Positions 47,102-57,076 of a stretch of DNA of 64,000 nt are shown one piece after another. The notes beneath the pieces were generated by a model. The model searched no databases and had not been told where the DNA came from. It saw only the letters and a program-made list of their open reading frames with translations. The first letter of the stretch is position 1. Each line of letters starts with the position of its first letter. The stretch covers positions 2,914,902 through 2,978,901 of the forward strand of contig NZ_CP101508.1 in NCBI RefSeq assembly GCF_024380015.1, in the 5' to 3' direction. This DNA is from Photobacterium atrarenae (GTDB lineage: Bacteria; Pseudomonadota; Gammaproteobacteria; Enterobacterales; Vibrionaceae). The position numbers and the translations under genes are program-made.

Positions 47102-48610
47102 ATGGAGTTCAGTGTAAAAAGTGGTAGCCCGGAGAAACAGCGCAGCGCCTGTATCGTCGTTGGGGTCTTCGAACCACGCCGCCTCTCTCCAATTGCTGAG
47201 CAACTCGATAAAATCAGTGACGGCTATATCAGCTCACTGCTGCGCCGTGGCGACCTGGAAGGCAAGCCAGGCCAGATGCTGCTGCTTCACCATGTCCCCA
47301 ATGTACTGTCTGAGCGTGTATTACTGGTTGGCTGTGGGAAAGAGCGCGAGCTAGACGAACGCCAGTACAAGCAGATCATCAAGAAAACCATCAGCACCCT
47401 GAACGAAACCGGCTCCATGGAAGCGGTGTGCTTCCTGACCGAGCTGCATGTCAAAGGTCGCGACACCTACTGGAAGGTCCGCCAGGCCGTTGAAACCACC
47501 AAAGACAGCCTGTACACCTTCAACCAGTTCAAGAGCAGCAAGCCGGAAACCCGCCGCCCGCTGCGCAAGCTGGTGTTCAACGTACCGACCCGCCGCGAGC
47601 TGTCGCTGGGTGAGCGCGCCATTGCGCACGGCCTGGCTGTCGCTTCCGGGGTGAATGCCGGTAAAGATCTGGGCAACATGCCGCCAAACGTTGCCAACCC
47701 GGCTTACCTGGCTTCTCAGGCTCGCCGTCTGGCAGATGATTTCGAGACCGTCAGCACCAAGATTATCGGCGAACAGGAGATGGAAGCCCTCGGCATGCAC
47801 TCTTACCTGGCTGTTGGTCGCGGCTCGAAAAACGAAGCCATGATGTCGGTGATTGAATACAAGGGCAGCCCGGACCCGGATACCAAGCCGATTGTACTGG
47901 TCGGCAAGGGCCTGACCTTCGACTCCGGCGGTATCTCCATCAAGCCGTCTGCCAACATGGATGAAATGAAATACGACATGTGCGGCGCAGCAACCGTGTT
48001 CGGTGCCATGAAGTCCCTGGCCAAGCTGAACCTGCCGATCAACGTGGTCGGTATCCTGGCCGGCTGTGAAAACATGCCGGGAGGCAATGCCTACCGTCCG
48101 GGCGATATTCTGACCACCATGTCCGGTCAGACCGTGGAAGTGCTGAACACCGATGCCGAAGGTCGCCTGGTGCTGTGTGACGCACTGACCTATGTCGAGC
48201 GTTACGAGCCGGACTGCGTGGTGGACGTCGCAACCCTGACCGGTGCCTGTGTGGTAGCCCTTGGCAACCACATCAGCGGCCTGATCGCCAACCACAACCC
48301 GCTGGCACATGAGCTGATCAACGCTTCCGAGCAAGCCGGTGATCGCGCTTGGCGCCTGCCGATGAGCGATGAGTACCAGGAGCAACTGGCCAGCCCGTTT
48401 GCCGATATGGCGAACCTGGGCACCCCGGGTGCCGGTACCATCACCGCCGGCTGCTTCCTGTCCCGCTTCACTAAAAAGTACAACTGGGCCCACCTGGATA
48501 TTGCCGGGACAGCCTGGAAAGGCGGCAAGGAGAAAGGCGCAACGGGCCGTCCGGTCCCATTGCTGGTCCAGTTCCTGCTCAACCGTGCCGGCCAGGAAAA
48601 CGTCGAGTAA
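47102..48610 (+). CDS. pepA: Cytosol aminopeptidase PepA (M17)
   Basis: A 502-residue leucyl aminopeptidase. The two-metal centre is recognisable in [11 protein letters not shown] (Lys and Asp ligands near 270) and the family signature NTDAEGRL (~350). The N-terminal macro-like domain (1-165) is complete. In E. coli PepA is also a DNA-binding protein for plasmid recombination and carAB control (established). SD TAGGAG precedes the ATG at 47102. It is followed by a terminator, then holC and valS. Confidence 0.97.
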   Translation: MEFSVKSGSPEKQRSACIVVGVFEPRRLSPIAEQLDKISDGYISSLLRRGDLEGKPGQMLLLHHVPNVLSERVLLVGCGKERELDERQYKQIIKKTISTLNETGSMEAVCFLTELHVKGRDTYWKVRQAVETTKDSLYTFNQFKSSKPETRRPLRKLVFNVPTRRELSLGERAIAHGLAVASGVNAGKDLGNMPPNVANPAYLASQARRLADDFETVSTKIIGEQEMEALGMHSYLAVGRGSKNEAMMSVIEYKGSPDPDTKPIVLVGKGLTFDSGGISIKPSANMDEMKYDMCGAATVFGAMKSLAKLNLPINVVGILAGCENMPGGNAYRPGDILTTMSGQTVEVLNTDAEGRLVLCDALTYVERYEPDCVVDVATLTGACVVALGNHISGLIANHNPLAHELINASEQAGDRAWRLPMSDEYQEQLASPFADMANLGTPGAGTITAGCFLSRFTKKYNWAHLDIAGTAWKGGKEKGATGRPVPLLVQFLLNRAGQENVE

Positions 48611-48621
48611 GATGACAACCC

Positions 48622-48646
48622 AGGGGCCGCACGGCCCCTTTCTTTT
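48622..48646 (+). terminator. Intrinsic terminator after pepA
   Basis: AGGGGCC, loop GCAC, GGCCCCT, then TTCTTTT. It lies 11 bases after the pepA stop, upstream of holC, so it may attenuate rather than fully separate holC-valS from pepA. Confidence 0.85.
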
Positions 48647-48660
48647 GAAGAGCAACTGCG

Positions 48661-49113
48661 ATGACTCATGCTACTTTTTATATAATCGATGACAGCCAAA
48701 ACGCAGCGGATAGCGACTATCCGCTGCATTTTGCCTGCCATCAGGCAGCATTGAGTTATCAACAGGGGCACAAAGTCTACCTGCTGGCCGCCAGCAAAGC
48801 GCAGGCTGAGCAAATCGACGAGTACCTGTGGCAACAGGAGCCGGATAATTTCGTCCCGCATAACCTGGTGGGCGAAGGCCCGCGCGGCGGCTCGCCGGTT
48901 GAGATTGGCTGGCCGGGGTTACGCCACAGCGGGCGCAGAGGCGTGCTGATTAATTTGAGTGAGGAAGCACCAAATTTTGCTGTTACCTTCTCACAAGTGG
49001 TAGACTTCGTTCCTTGCGATGAAAAACTCAAGCAGCAGGCCCGCGAGCGCTACAAGGCCTACCGCCTTGCCGGCATTCAGCTTCAGACCGCCGCTGCCCC
49101 TGAGACGCCCTAA
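48661..49113 (+). CDS. holC: DNA polymerase III chi subunit HolC
   Basis: A 150-residue protein. [10 protein letters not shown], the helix [35 protein letters not shown] (spanning ~22-56) and the ending beginning [20 protein letters not shown] are family-typical. Chi links the clamp loader to single-strand DNA-binding protein at the replication fork. It lies directly before valS, the classical arrangement. It is preceded by AAGAGCAACTGCG at the ATG. Confidence 0.94.
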   Translation: MTHATFYIIDDSQNAADSDYPLHFACHQAALSYQQGHKVYLLAASKAQAEQIDEYLWQQEPDNFVPHNLVGEGPRGGSPVEIGWPGLRHSGRRGVLINLSEEAPNFAVTFSQVVDFVPCDEKLKQQARERYKAYRLAGIQLQTAAAPETP

Positions 49114-49141
49114 TTCCCATATAGATCCTTCTAAGAGCGCT

Positions 49142-52003
49142 ATGGAAAAGACATACAACCCACAATCAATTGAAAAAGCGCTGTATCAGCGCTGGGAAGA
49201 GGCTGGTTACTTCAAGCCTCACGGTGATACGACAAAAGATGCCTACAGCATCATGATCCCACCGCCAAACGTCACGGGCAGCCTGCACATGGGCCACGCG
49301 TTCCAGGATACCATTATGGATACCCTGATCCGCTGCGAGCGCATGAAAGGTAAGAATACCCTGTGGCAGGTCGGTACCGACCACGCCGGTATCGCCACCC
49401 AAATGGTTGTGGAGCGTAAAATTGCCGCCGAAGAAGGCAAGACCAAGCACGATTACGGCCGCGACGCCTTCATCGATAAAATCTGGGAATGGAAAGGCGA
49501 GTCGGGTGGCACTATCACCCAGCAGCTGCGCCGCCTGGGCGCTTCGGTCGACTGGGATCGTGAGCGCTTCACCATGGATGACGGCCTGTCGAATGCGGTT
49601 CAGGAAGTCTTCGTGCGCCTGTTCGAAGAAGATCTGATCTACCGCGGTAAGCGCCTGGTGAACTGGGATCCGAAACTACACACGGCGATTTCGGATCTGG
49701 AAGTTGAAAACAAAGACAAGAAAGGCCACATGTGGCACTTCCGCTACCCGCTGGCCGACGGCGTGAAAACCGCCGAAGGCAAAGACTACATTATCGTTGC
49801 GACCACCCGTCCGGAAACCATGCTGGGCGATACCGGTGTCGCAGTGAACCCGGAAGATCCACGCTATAAAGACCTGATCGGCAAAGAAATCATCCTGCCA
49901 ATCGTTGACCGTCGCATCCCAATCGTCGGTGACGAGCACGCTGACATGGAAAAAGGCACCGGCTGTGTGAAAATCACCCCGGCGCATGACTTCAATGACT
50001 ACGAAGTAGGCAAACGTCACAGCCTGCCGATGATCAACATCCTGACCCTGGATGCCAACATTCGCGATGCCGCGGAAGTCTTCACCACCAATGGTGAGCC
50101 AAGCGATGCCTATAGCGCAGCGCTACCGGCCAAGTACCACGGCATGGAGCGTTTTGCCGCGCGTAAAGCCATCGTCGCAGAGTTCGATGAACTGGGCCTG
50201 CTGGACGAGATTAAAGATCACGATCTGACGGTGCCTTACGGCGACCGTGGCGGCGTGGTGATCGAGCCGATGCTGACCGACCAATGGTATGTGCGCACCG
50301 CGCCGCTGGCCAAGCCAGCTGTCGAAGCGGTTGAGAACGGCGACATCCAGTTCGTACCGAAGCAGTACGAGAACATGTACTTCGCGTGGATGCGTGACGT
50401 GCAGGACTGGTGTATTTCCCGTCAGCTGTGGTGGGGTCACCGGATCCCGGCCTGGTACGACAACGACGGTAACGTCTATGTCGGCCGTAGCGAAGAAGAA
50501 GTCCGTGAGAAAAACAACCTGGCACCGGTTGTCGTCCTGCGTCAGGACGACGACGTGCTTGATACCTGGTTCTCCTCGGCGCTGTGGACCTTCGGTACCC
50601 AAGGCTGGCCGGAAAACACCGAGGCCCTGAAGACCTTCCACCCGTCGGATGTGCTGGTGTCTGGTTTCGACATCATCTTCTTCTGGGTTGCGCGGATGAT
50701 CATGATGACACTGCACTTCGTCAAAGATGAAAACGGCAAGCCGCAGGTACCGTTCAAGACTGTCTACATGACCGGTCTGATCCGCGATGAAAACGGCGAC
50801 AAGATGTCGAAGTCCAAGGGCAACGTCCTGGATCCAATCGACATGATCGACGGGATTGATCTGGAGTCTCTGGTTGCCAAGCGCACCGGGAACATGATGC
50901 AGCCTCAGCTGGCTGCGAAGATCGAGAAAAATACCCGCAAGACCTTCGAGAACGGCATCGAACCTTACGGCACCGACGCCCTGCGTTTCACGCTGGCAGC
51001 CATGGCCTCGACCGGCCGTGACATCAACTGGGACATGAAACGTCTGGAAGGTTACCGTAACTTCTGTAACAAGCTGTGGAACGCCAGCCGTTACGTACTG
51101 ATGAACACCGAAGATCAGGATTGCGGCTTCGCCGAAGGCGCCGAGCTGGAATACTCCCTGGCCGATCAGTGGATCGAATCTCAGTTCGAACTGGCGGCGA
51201 AAGATTTCAATGCCCACATTGAAAACTTCCGTCTCGATATGGCGGCAAACACCATCTATGAGTTCATCTGGAACCAGTTCTGTGACTGGTACCTGGAGCT
51301 GACCAAACCGGTGCTGTGGAAAGGCAGCGAAGCGCAGCAACGTGCGACCCGCCGTACCCTGATCACCGTGCTGGAGAAAACCCTGCGCCTGGCCCACCCG
51401 GTGATCCCGTACATCACCGAAACCATCTGGCAGAGCGTCAAGCCACTGGTCGACGGTGTTGAGGGCGACACCATTATGCTGCAGGCGCTGCCGCAGTACG
51501 ACGAGGCCAACTTCAATGCCGAGGCCCTGGCTGACATTGAGTGGGTGAAGGGCTTCATCACCAGCATCCGTAACCTGCGTGCCGAGTACGACATCGCGCC
51601 GAGCAAGCCGCTGGATGTGATGCTCAAAGCCGCAGACGAAAAAGACGCAGCGCGTCTGGAAGCCAACAAGGCCGTACTGGTGTCGCTGGCGAAACTGGAA
51701 GACATCCGCGTGCTGGCTGCCGGTGAAGAAACCCCGGCCTGTGCCACGGCGCTGGTTGGCAAGTCTGAGCTGATGATCCCGATGGCCGGCCTGATTGACA
51801 AAGACGCTGAGCTTGACCGCCTAGCGAAAGAAATCAAGAAGACCGAAGGCGAGATCAAGCGCATCGAAGGCAAGCTGGGTAACCAAGGTTTCGTCGCCAA
51901 AGCGCCGGAAGCTGTGGTTGCCAAAGAGCGCGAGAAACTGGACAGCTACAAAGAAACACTGGTGAAACTGGCGGAGCAGCAAGCAACCATCGCGGCGCTG
52001 TAA
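49142..52003 (+). CDS. valS: Valyl-tRNA synthetase
   Basis: A 953-residue class I synthetase. The HIGH-type motif [15 protein letters not shown] lies at ~41-55, the editing (CP1) domain at ~190-345, the KMSKS motif [10 protein letters not shown] near 554, and a C-terminal coiled coil from ~885 ([18 protein letters not shown]) to the end. The start at 49142 fits the family opening [18 protein letters not shown]; the longer frame back to 49019 lies inside holC. It is essential and followed by a strong terminator. Confidence 0.98.
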   Translation: MEKTYNPQSIEKALYQRWEEAGYFKPHGDTTKDAYSIMIPPPNVTGSLHMGHAFQDTIMDTLIRCERMKGKNTLWQVGTDHAGIATQMVVERKIAAEEGKTKHDYGRDAFIDKIWEWKGESGGTITQQLRRLGASVDWDRERFTMDDGLSNAVQEVFVRLFEEDLIYRGKRLVNWDPKLHTAISDLEVENKDKKGHMWHFRYPLADGVKTAEGKDYIIVATTRPETMLGDTGVAVNPEDPRYKDLIGKEIILPIVDRRIPIVGDEHADMEKGTGCVKITPAHDFNDYEVGKRHSLPMINILTLDANIRDAAEVFTTNGEPSDAYSAALPAKYHGMERFAARKAIVAEFDELGLLDEIKDHDLTVPYGDRGGVVIEPMLTDQWYVRTAPLAKPAVEAVENGDIQFVPKQYENMYFAWMRDVQDWCISRQLWWGHRIPAWYDNDGNVYVGRSEEEVREKNNLAPVVVLRQDDDVLDTWFSSALWTFGTQGWPENTEALKTFHPSDVLVSGFDIIFFWVARMIMMTLHFVKDENGKPQVPFKTVYMTGLIRDENGDKMSKSKGNVLDPIDMIDGIDLESLVAKRTGNMMQPQLAAKIEKNTRKTFENGIEPYGTDALRFTLAAMASTGRDINWDMKRLEGYRNFCNKLWNASRYVLMNTEDQDCGFAEGAELEYSLADQWIESQFELAAKDFNAHIENFRLDMAANTIYEFIWNQFCDWYLELTKPVLWKGSEAQQRATRRTLITVLEKTLRLAHPVIPYITETIWQSVKPLVDGVEGDTIMLQALPQYDEANFNAEALADIEWVKGFITSIRNLRAEYDIAPSKPLDVMLKAADEKDAARLEANKAVLVSLAKLEDIRVLAAGEETPACATALVGKSELMIPMAGLIDKDAELDRLAKEIKKTEGEIKRIEGKLGNQGFVAKAPEAVVAKEREKLDSYKETLVKLAEQQATIAAL

Positions 52004-52053
52004 GCTTTCTCGGACTGACCCGCCAAACGCAGGCTGGTCTTGCCAACCCGATC

Positions 52054-52084
52054 AAGGCTGACGAGGATTCGTCAGCCTTTTCTT
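52054..52084 (+). terminator. Intrinsic terminator of valS
   Basis: AAGGCTGACGA (52054-52064), loop GGAT, TCGTCAGCCTT (52069-52079), then TTCTTT. Confidence 0.92.
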
Positions 52085-52210
52085 TATTCCGGCTCCGCAG
52101 CAAAGATGTTCAATCCCCGCTTCTGCTTTCTGGTCGCTATTCCTTCACGATCAGTCCCTCACAGCTATTCCCTGGCCGTGATTCCGTCACTGGCAAAATA
52201 TAGCTTTCGG

Positions 52211-52225
52211 CTATCAATTTGATAG
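52211..52225. promoter_or_regulatory. 15-bp palindrome upstream of the DUF2061 gene
   Basis: CTATCAATTTGATAG is a perfect 7+1+7 inverted repeat ~67 bases before the gene. A partial copy (CTATTGATAAC) lies ~25 bases further. The repeated TTGATA/TATCAA units look like operator half-sites for an unidentified regulator. Confidence 0.45.
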
Positions 52226-52291
52226 TAACAATCACCTTTTACTATTGATAACCATTCGCAATACTAAGGCTATCCAAACGAGGAAGCCGTG

Positions 52292-52693
52292 ATGAAAAAG
52301 ACCCTGAGTTTTGCCGCGATTCATTTTACTGTGGCGTTGAGTGTCGCCTACCTGCTGACCGGGGATATCATTCTCGGCAGCCTGATGGCGATGACCGAGC
52401 CGATGGTCAACACCGTCGCCTTCTATTTTCACGAAAAAGTCTGGCAATGGGCGCCGCTCAAACGCTCACAGTTCAATAACCCGGGCCGCAAGACCCTCAG
52501 CTTTGCCGTCATCCACTTTTCCGTCGCGTTTGGCGTGGCTTACCTGCTCACCGGAGATATCCTGATTGGCAGTCTGATGGCGATGATTGAGCCGGCCATC
52601 AATACCCTGGCCTACTACGGCCATGAGCGCCTGTGGCAGCGCCGGGAAGCCCGGCAAGTCCACCTGTTCAACGACTTGGCCTGCCATCACTAG
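52292..52693 (+). CDS. Protein with two tandem DUF2061 domains
   Basis: A 133-residue predicted membrane protein formed by an internal duplication: KTLSFAAIHFTVALSVAYLL (~residues 3-22) recurs as KTLSFAVIHFSVAFGVAYLL (~70-89), and GSLMAMTEPMVNTVAFYFHE recurs as GSLMAMIEPAINTLAYYGHE. DUF2061 proteins usually have a single copy of this ~50-residue unit. ATG at 52292 is preceded by GAGGAAGCC (the codon before it is GTG, an alternative start). Function unknown. It ends just before a group II intron on the other strand. Confidence 0.85.
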   Translation: MKKTLSFAAIHFTVALSVAYLLTGDIILGSLMAMTEPMVNTVAFYFHEKVWQWAPLKRSQFNNPGRKTLSFAVIHFSVAFGVAYLLTGDILIGSLMAMIEPAINTLAYYGHERLWQRREARQVHLFNDLACHH

Positions 52694-52718
52694 CTCAGGA
52701 TGCCTCACCCGCCCCAAA

Positions 52719-54607
52719 ATCGAGTAGGAGGAGGCCTCACGGCCTCCGTCCTCTCACACCACCGTACAAGCGTGGGTCGCATACGGCGGTTCCGAATATA
52801 TTTTCAGTGACTCGTACCCATCTCGCAACGAGTACAGACCCATCTCCTTGAACCATTTCATTGGCATGGCCTGATTGAGCTGGGGCGATAAAGCCAAGTG
52901 CCACCACCCTTTATCTGACATCGCCAGCTTCCACGCATTGCGTTCGCTTACACCCTCTTGGCGTAACCATGTCGCTATGCTGTATCTGCGCTTGCGCTGC
53001 TTGAGGCGATAGCACCGTAAGCGCCGCCTTATCCATTCATCCAAGCGCTGCATCGCGCTTTTCCGTATGGCAAGCTTGAAATAGTGTTGCCAACCTCTTA
53101 GGTATTGAGTGAGTTCGACTAGGACTGTCTTCAACTCTCGCCCTCGATTCCGCTTCGTTATTTGACGCACTCGCTTCTTCATCTGAGTTTGTGCTGTCTT
53201 CGAGATATGGATGCTTCCATCTCGTTGAAAGCGATGGCCTAGGTAAGTCCGCTCTGTCACTCTCGTTGCCGCACTTTTCTCACGGTTAACCCTGAGTTTC
53301 AGTTTCTGCTCCAAGAACTCCGTGATTGAGGCTTTTACTCGATTGGCGGCTTCCTCACTGTGCACGTAGATTTGGCAGTCGTCTGCATATCGGCAGAACT
53401 TATGCCCTCTTCGCTCAAGCTCTTTATCCAACTCATCTAATACGATATTTGATAGCAGCGGAGATAATGGTCCACCCTGTGGCGTCCCTCGTTGCCTCTG
53501 CTCAACTAACCCGTTTCGCATTATGCCTGCCTGTAGGTATGACCTGACCAGTTTCAGGACCCGTTTATCTGTGATGTCCTCCGATAGCCTGTGCATCAGT
53601 CTATCGTGGTTCACAGTATCGAAGTATTTCGCCAGGTCTATGTCGACTACATAACCCCGCCCCTCCCTGATGTAGTGGCTTGCTGCCACCAATGCATGGT
53701 GGGCACTGCGGTTAGGCCTGAACCCATAACTGTTGCTTGAAAACTGAGGTTCGTAGATATCTGTCAGTACTGAGGTAATGGCCTGTTGGACTACCCTATC
53801 AAGTACAGTTGGGATACCTAGCTGCCTCACTCCCCCGCTAGGTTTGGGAATTTCTACACCCAGAACGGGTTGCGGTTGGTAGCTCCCGTCCAGAAGGCTC
53901 TGGCGGAGCGCTTGCCCATTAGAAGACTGCCGAAGCATCGAGATAGTCGCTGTTATGTCGAGTTTATCAACCCCAGCACATCCCTTGTTCTTCTTCACTC
54001 TTCTCAGGGCTTGGTTCAGATTTGTTGAGGAGCAGATCCGCTCCATCAACTGAGTTGAGGTCACCAAGACTCGTCCTCCTGTCTACGCCGATCATGCTTG
54101 TCATTCTTCGTGGCCATGAGCGTCACTTGCGGTGTTGCCCAGTAGTACGTAGAGATGTTGTTCATCTTGCTATGACCCCACATGATTGAGTGTCTAGTGA
54201 CTGCTTCTTGATATATTCAGTTCCGGCCTTCCCTTGGGTTGTACTTCCCCAAGGTACTATGCCTTCTGCTGACTTCTTATTACCCGTCACACAACATCAC
54301 TGTTGTATTAGTCTCATCCGAGACAGGTCGTAAGATCTCCCGAGGTAAGACGTTGTTCTTTCCCTTGGCTGTGCCTGATTTACCCGTACACACTTCCCGT
54401 CGAGGCATTGGGCTGTTCTATATATTGCTAGGTTACCCAAGTTGTACTGGCCTACTATCAGGTTTCTGTTCGTCACACCCAAGTTTTGCCGTTTGCTTCC
54501 TTCAGATCCCACCTCACGGTGGGCACCCTTGCATAGGCTAACGGTTCTCGCTCGACTGAGCCCGTAGAGGACTTTCACCTCCTAGAACAACGCCATGCTC
54601 GGCGCAC
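52719..54607 (-). mobile_element. Group II intron (bacterial class C / IIC), full length
   Basis: On the minus strand the element begins GTGCGCCGAGCATGGCG (consensus 5' end GTGYG) at 54607. It runs through a ~540-base 5' region and the reverse transcriptase gene and ends ...TCCTACTCGAT at 52719. Domain V (52757-52792, GAACCGCCGTATGCGACC ... TACGGTGGTG) and domain VI (GGAGGCC-GTGA-GGCCTCC, bulged A seven bases before the 3' end) are visible. Total length ~1,889 nt. The 5' exon is a perfect terminator hairpin plus TTTTATTT, exactly the target type of IIC introns. Boundaries at single-base precision are inferred from consensus. Confidence 0.92.
52754..54067 (-). CDS. ltrA: Group II intron-encoded reverse transcriptase/maturase
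   Basis: A 437-residue protein with all RT blocks: NSYGFRPNRSAHHAL, VVDIDLAKYFDTVNHDRL (block 3), RGTPQGGPLSPLLSNIVLDE, and the catalytic YADD in CRYADDCQIYVHS, followed by the maturase (X) domain and a class C-type C-terminus (SPQLNQAMPMKWFKEMGLYSL). There is no HNH endonuclease domain, as expected for IIC. The start is TTG at 54067 (GTG one codon on is possible) with AGGAGGACGAGTC upstream. The last ten codons run into ribozyme domain V. No frameshift or stop is seen, so it appears active. Confidence 0.95.
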   Translation of the reverse strand: MVTSTQLMERICSSTNLNQALRRVKKNKGCAGVDKLDITATISMLRQSSNGQALRQSLLDGSYQPQPVLGVEIPKPSGGVRQLGIPTVLDRVVQQAITSVLTDIYEPQFSSNSYGFRPNRSAHHALVAASHYIREGRGYVVDIDLAKYFDTVNHDRLMHRLSEDITDKRVLKLVRSYLQAGIMRNGLVEQRQRGTPQGGPLSPLLSNIVLDELDKELERRGHKFCRYADDCQIYVHSEEAANRVKASITEFLEQKLKLRVNREKSAATRVTERTYLGHRFQRDGSIHISKTAQTQMKKRVRQITKRNRGRELKTVLVELTQYLRGWQHYFKLAIRKSAMQRLDEWIRRRLRCYRLKQRKRRYSIATWLRQEGVSERNAWKLAMSDKGWWHLALSPQLNQAMPMKWFKEMGLYSLRDGYESLKIYSEPPYATHACTVV

Positions 54608-54644
54608 AAATAAAAGGCCGGCCCGTACTTCACGGGCCGGCCTT
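54608..54644 (-). terminator. Terminator of the M48 protease gene; 5' exon of the group II intron
   Basis: On the minus strand AAGGCCGGCCCGT, loop GAAGT, ACGGGCCGGCCTT, then TTATTT, immediately followed by the intron's first base (54607). A 13-pair stem. It ends the yjgN-M48 transcript, and its T-tract is the intron's insertion point. Confidence 0.93.
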
Positions 54645-54673
54645 ATCCGGCATCAGAATCTACATCGCAGATT

Positions 54674-55693
54674 TCAGCGCGACTGCGCTTCAGCGGCCGC
54701 TGCAATGGCTTCCAGCCGGTGCTGCATCCCCGGATGGGTGCTGAGCCATTCCGGACCATCCTTTCCTGCTGTCGCCGCTTCCAGACGCTCAAACATCTGC
54801 TGCATCGGCGTCACGCTGCCAAACACACGCTGCATCTGCGCCAGCGCATAGGCATCAGCCTCGGCCTCATCGGCCCGGGAATAGCCCTGGGTCAGAATAA
54901 ACACCCCGCCGCCCAGAAAGTTATCCGCCAGCCCGGTACTTTCGCCCGTCATCAGCGCCACAGCGGTGGAGATCAGTGCCGAGCGCACCAGAGCAGTCAT
55001 CACATGCTGGTATTCCAGATGGCCCAGCTCATGCAGCAAAATGCTGTTGAGTTGCGCCGGTGTCTTCGCCAGTGCTACCAAGGAATCCATCACCACAATC
55101 GTGCCGTCACTCAGGGCCAGAGCATTGGGCCCGGCCTCCCAGCGCCGGAGCTGCAACCGGGGGCTCACCGGGGTTGGTGGCACCTGCGCCACCAACGCAG
55201 CAAATTGCTGTTGCAGCTCACGCCGGCGCGTCTCACTGAGCTCGCTGGGTTGGAACAGGTGCTCATCCAGTGCCGTCAGGGTCTGCTCCCCGACATGTAT
55301 AGCCACCGCTTCCGGCAGCAGGTGCACCAGCGCGCGGCTCAGCACCGGCAGGCCATGGCTGAACACCAGCACCATCAGCAAGGCCACGGCCAGCACACTG
55401 GCGCCAATCGCCGGCCAGTGCCGCTCCCACCAGTGCAGCCGGTGACCACGCCGGGCGCTTTGCAGCGCAGTTTCCAGAGCCGGGCTATCCTGTGGAATAA
55501 ACTGGTGCCCATCAGGAAAGGTCAGGGTCAGCGGCAACCGCCCGAGCGACGGCGTCATATCGACCCGGGAGATGGGCCAGTCCCAACTCCCGGCATCGCA
55601 GCACAAACGGATCTGCTGCTGCGGCAACAGCGTCAACTCAGCATCGAGCTTGCTGGCACTGTTCGGCGGATGGCAAAAGCCGCGCCAACTCAT
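54674..55693 (-). CDS. M48-family zinc metalloprotease with N-terminal membrane segment
   Basis: A 339-residue protein. An N-terminal ~85-residue domain is followed by one membrane helix (~95-113, IGASVLAVALLMVLVFSHGL), then the peptidase domain with HELGHLEYQH (zinc ligands, ~residue 218) and the third ligand Glu in RADEAEADAYAL. It is of the HtpX/Oma1-like type, anchored with its active site in the periplasm or cytoplasm (orientation not determined). Its ATG overlaps the stop of the YjgN-like gene by four bases (ATGA), so the pair is translated together. Confidence 0.88.
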   Translation of the reverse strand: MSWRGFCHPPNSASKLDAELTLLPQQQIRLCCDAGSWDWPISRVDMTPSLGRLPLTLTFPDGHQFIPQDSPALETALQSARRGHRLHWWERHWPAIGASVLAVALLMVLVFSHGLPVLSRALVHLLPEAVAIHVGEQTLTALDEHLFQPSELSETRRRELQQQFAALVAQVPPTPVSPRLQLRRWEAGPNALALSDGTIVVMDSLVALAKTPAQLNSILLHELGHLEYQHVMTALVRSALISTAVALMTGESTGLADNFLGGGVFILTQGYSRADEAEADAYALAQMQRVFGSVTPMQQMFERLEAATAGKDGPEWLSTHPGMQHRLEAIAAAAEAQSR

Positions 55694-56835
55694 CCGATCC
55701 CAACCCCAAGATCAAAGGCATTCGCCACTTCATCGGCAATCGCAGCACCCTGCGCCATCTCTTCACCTTCCGCCTGCAACAGCGCCAGATCGCCGATGAT
55801 ATAGGTCACCCCGGCCAGGTAACGTGCGGTTCTCACTTTCACCCATGGCCGGGCCAGGCCCAGCGTGACGATCAACAACAGAACGTTGCTCAGGATCAGG
55901 CCGACCAGTCCGGCCACCGTCATCCGCGACGCCAGTGGATATGCAGGCTCACCTTCAACCGTCACTTGGCCGAACAGGTAATTGCGGATCCGGGCCCGGA
56001 TAAAGCCATTGACGATCATCGCTGCCAGCGCCATCAGACCGTAGATGACAAAAATCATCACCTGCCACTGCGACATCCCGCCATCCAGTGCTGCCGGATC
56101 CTGGAACGTCGCCAGGGAATTGATGCCGAAGGCCAGCGAGGTGATCAGCAGCAGCACCGCCATCATCCCGACCCACAGCAGGCCACCCAGCAGGTACGTC
56201 TTGATATACGCCTTGAGTTCAACGTCGGCATGGAATTCCCGGTTACCGTAGCGGTAGCCATTCAGGTAGTAAGCCGCAATCTGTGACGCCACCCAGGCAT
56301 AAACCACGAAGGCTAGCACAAAGGTCAGCAGGAACAGCAGCCCGCCAACCACTGGGTTGTTCACCACAACCGAGAAGGAGAAAAAGAGTGCCCCACCGAT
56401 CAGCAGGTAGCACAGCGCCGGCCAGCCCAGGAATACCCCATAGGCAGCCTTCAGGGTGCCGGCGAAATCAAACCGCACATTGCGGTAGCTGGTCATGCGG
56501 GCATCAAAGCGCGCATTATTACGCAGCAGCCAGGGCGCCAGCACGATCCCAAACACCATCAGACCGACCGCAACCGGCGGGAAAAACTGGCTGGCAACCA
56601 TCCAGATCAGAACGCAGATCATCGCAATGATCCGCCCGATCAAAATCTGCTTTGGCGTGGCATGATAATCAAACCGATCCCCGGCCAACTCCGTATTACC
56701 GTAAAAATATTTATTCGTGCGCACCGTGGCCCAAGCGGAATAAATTCCAAGCGTGACAATCGACAGCAATATATTAACAATCCAGATGCCAAAGAACTCT
56801 CTGCCCTGGCCGTGAAACCTAACCTGATTTTCCAT
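55690..56835 (-). CDS. yjgN: DUF898 (YjgN-like) polytopic membrane protein
   Basis: A 381-residue inner-membrane protein with ~8 hydrophobic segments and the DUF898 repeats: FFGIWIVNILLSIVTLGIYSAW at the start and GLILSNVLLLIVTLGLARPW near the end, each followed by a WxxVRTxKY/RY box. Function unknown. The start at 56835 is the ATG of MENQVRFHGQGREFF; a start eight codons earlier lacks a ribosome site. It is transcribed with the M48 gene and faces the MarR-GNAT gene across ~240 bases. Confidence 0.88.
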   Translation of the reverse strand: MENQVRFHGQGREFFGIWIVNILLSIVTLGIYSAWATVRTNKYFYGNTELAGDRFDYHATPKQILIGRIIAMICVLIWMVASQFFPPVAVGLMVFGIVLAPWLLRNNARFDARMTSYRNVRFDFAGTLKAAYGVFLGWPALCYLLIGGALFFSFSVVVNNPVVGGLLFLLTFVLAFVVYAWVASQIAAYYLNGYRYGNREFHADVELKAYIKTYLLGGLLWVGMMAVLLLITSLAFGINSLATFQDPAALDGGMSQWQVMIFVIYGLMALAAMIVNGFIRARIRNYLFGQVTVEGEPAYPLASRMTVAGLVGLILSNVLLLIVTLGLARPWVKVRTARYLAGVTYIIGDLALLQAEGEEMAQGAAIADEVANAFDLGVGIG

Positions 56836-57076
56836 CTTATTCTCTCTACCTGTGAACAAATAAAGGGGTGGCTGTGCCTGAGATCCGACACCGATTCAAC
56901 CGGCATGAATTATCACACAAACAGAGCAACAACGCTCATATAAAAGTTAAAAAATGCATTTATTTCAGTTACTTAGGGATGTTCGATTCGAGGGGTAAGA
57001 TCATCATCTTGACATAGTTGCCGCGCGCAACTAAATTAGGTTGCACACCGCAACTAATAGAGCCGATGAGAGTTTC

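Noticed and set aside
47351..48655. A 434-codon open frame antisense to pepA
   Set aside because: Same reason: a shadow frame of a highly expressed gene with strong codon bias.
50123..51397. A 424-codon open frame antisense to valS
   Set aside because: It mirrors the GC-rich codon pattern of valS on the other strand, has no ribosome site or known domain, and valS is unmistakable.
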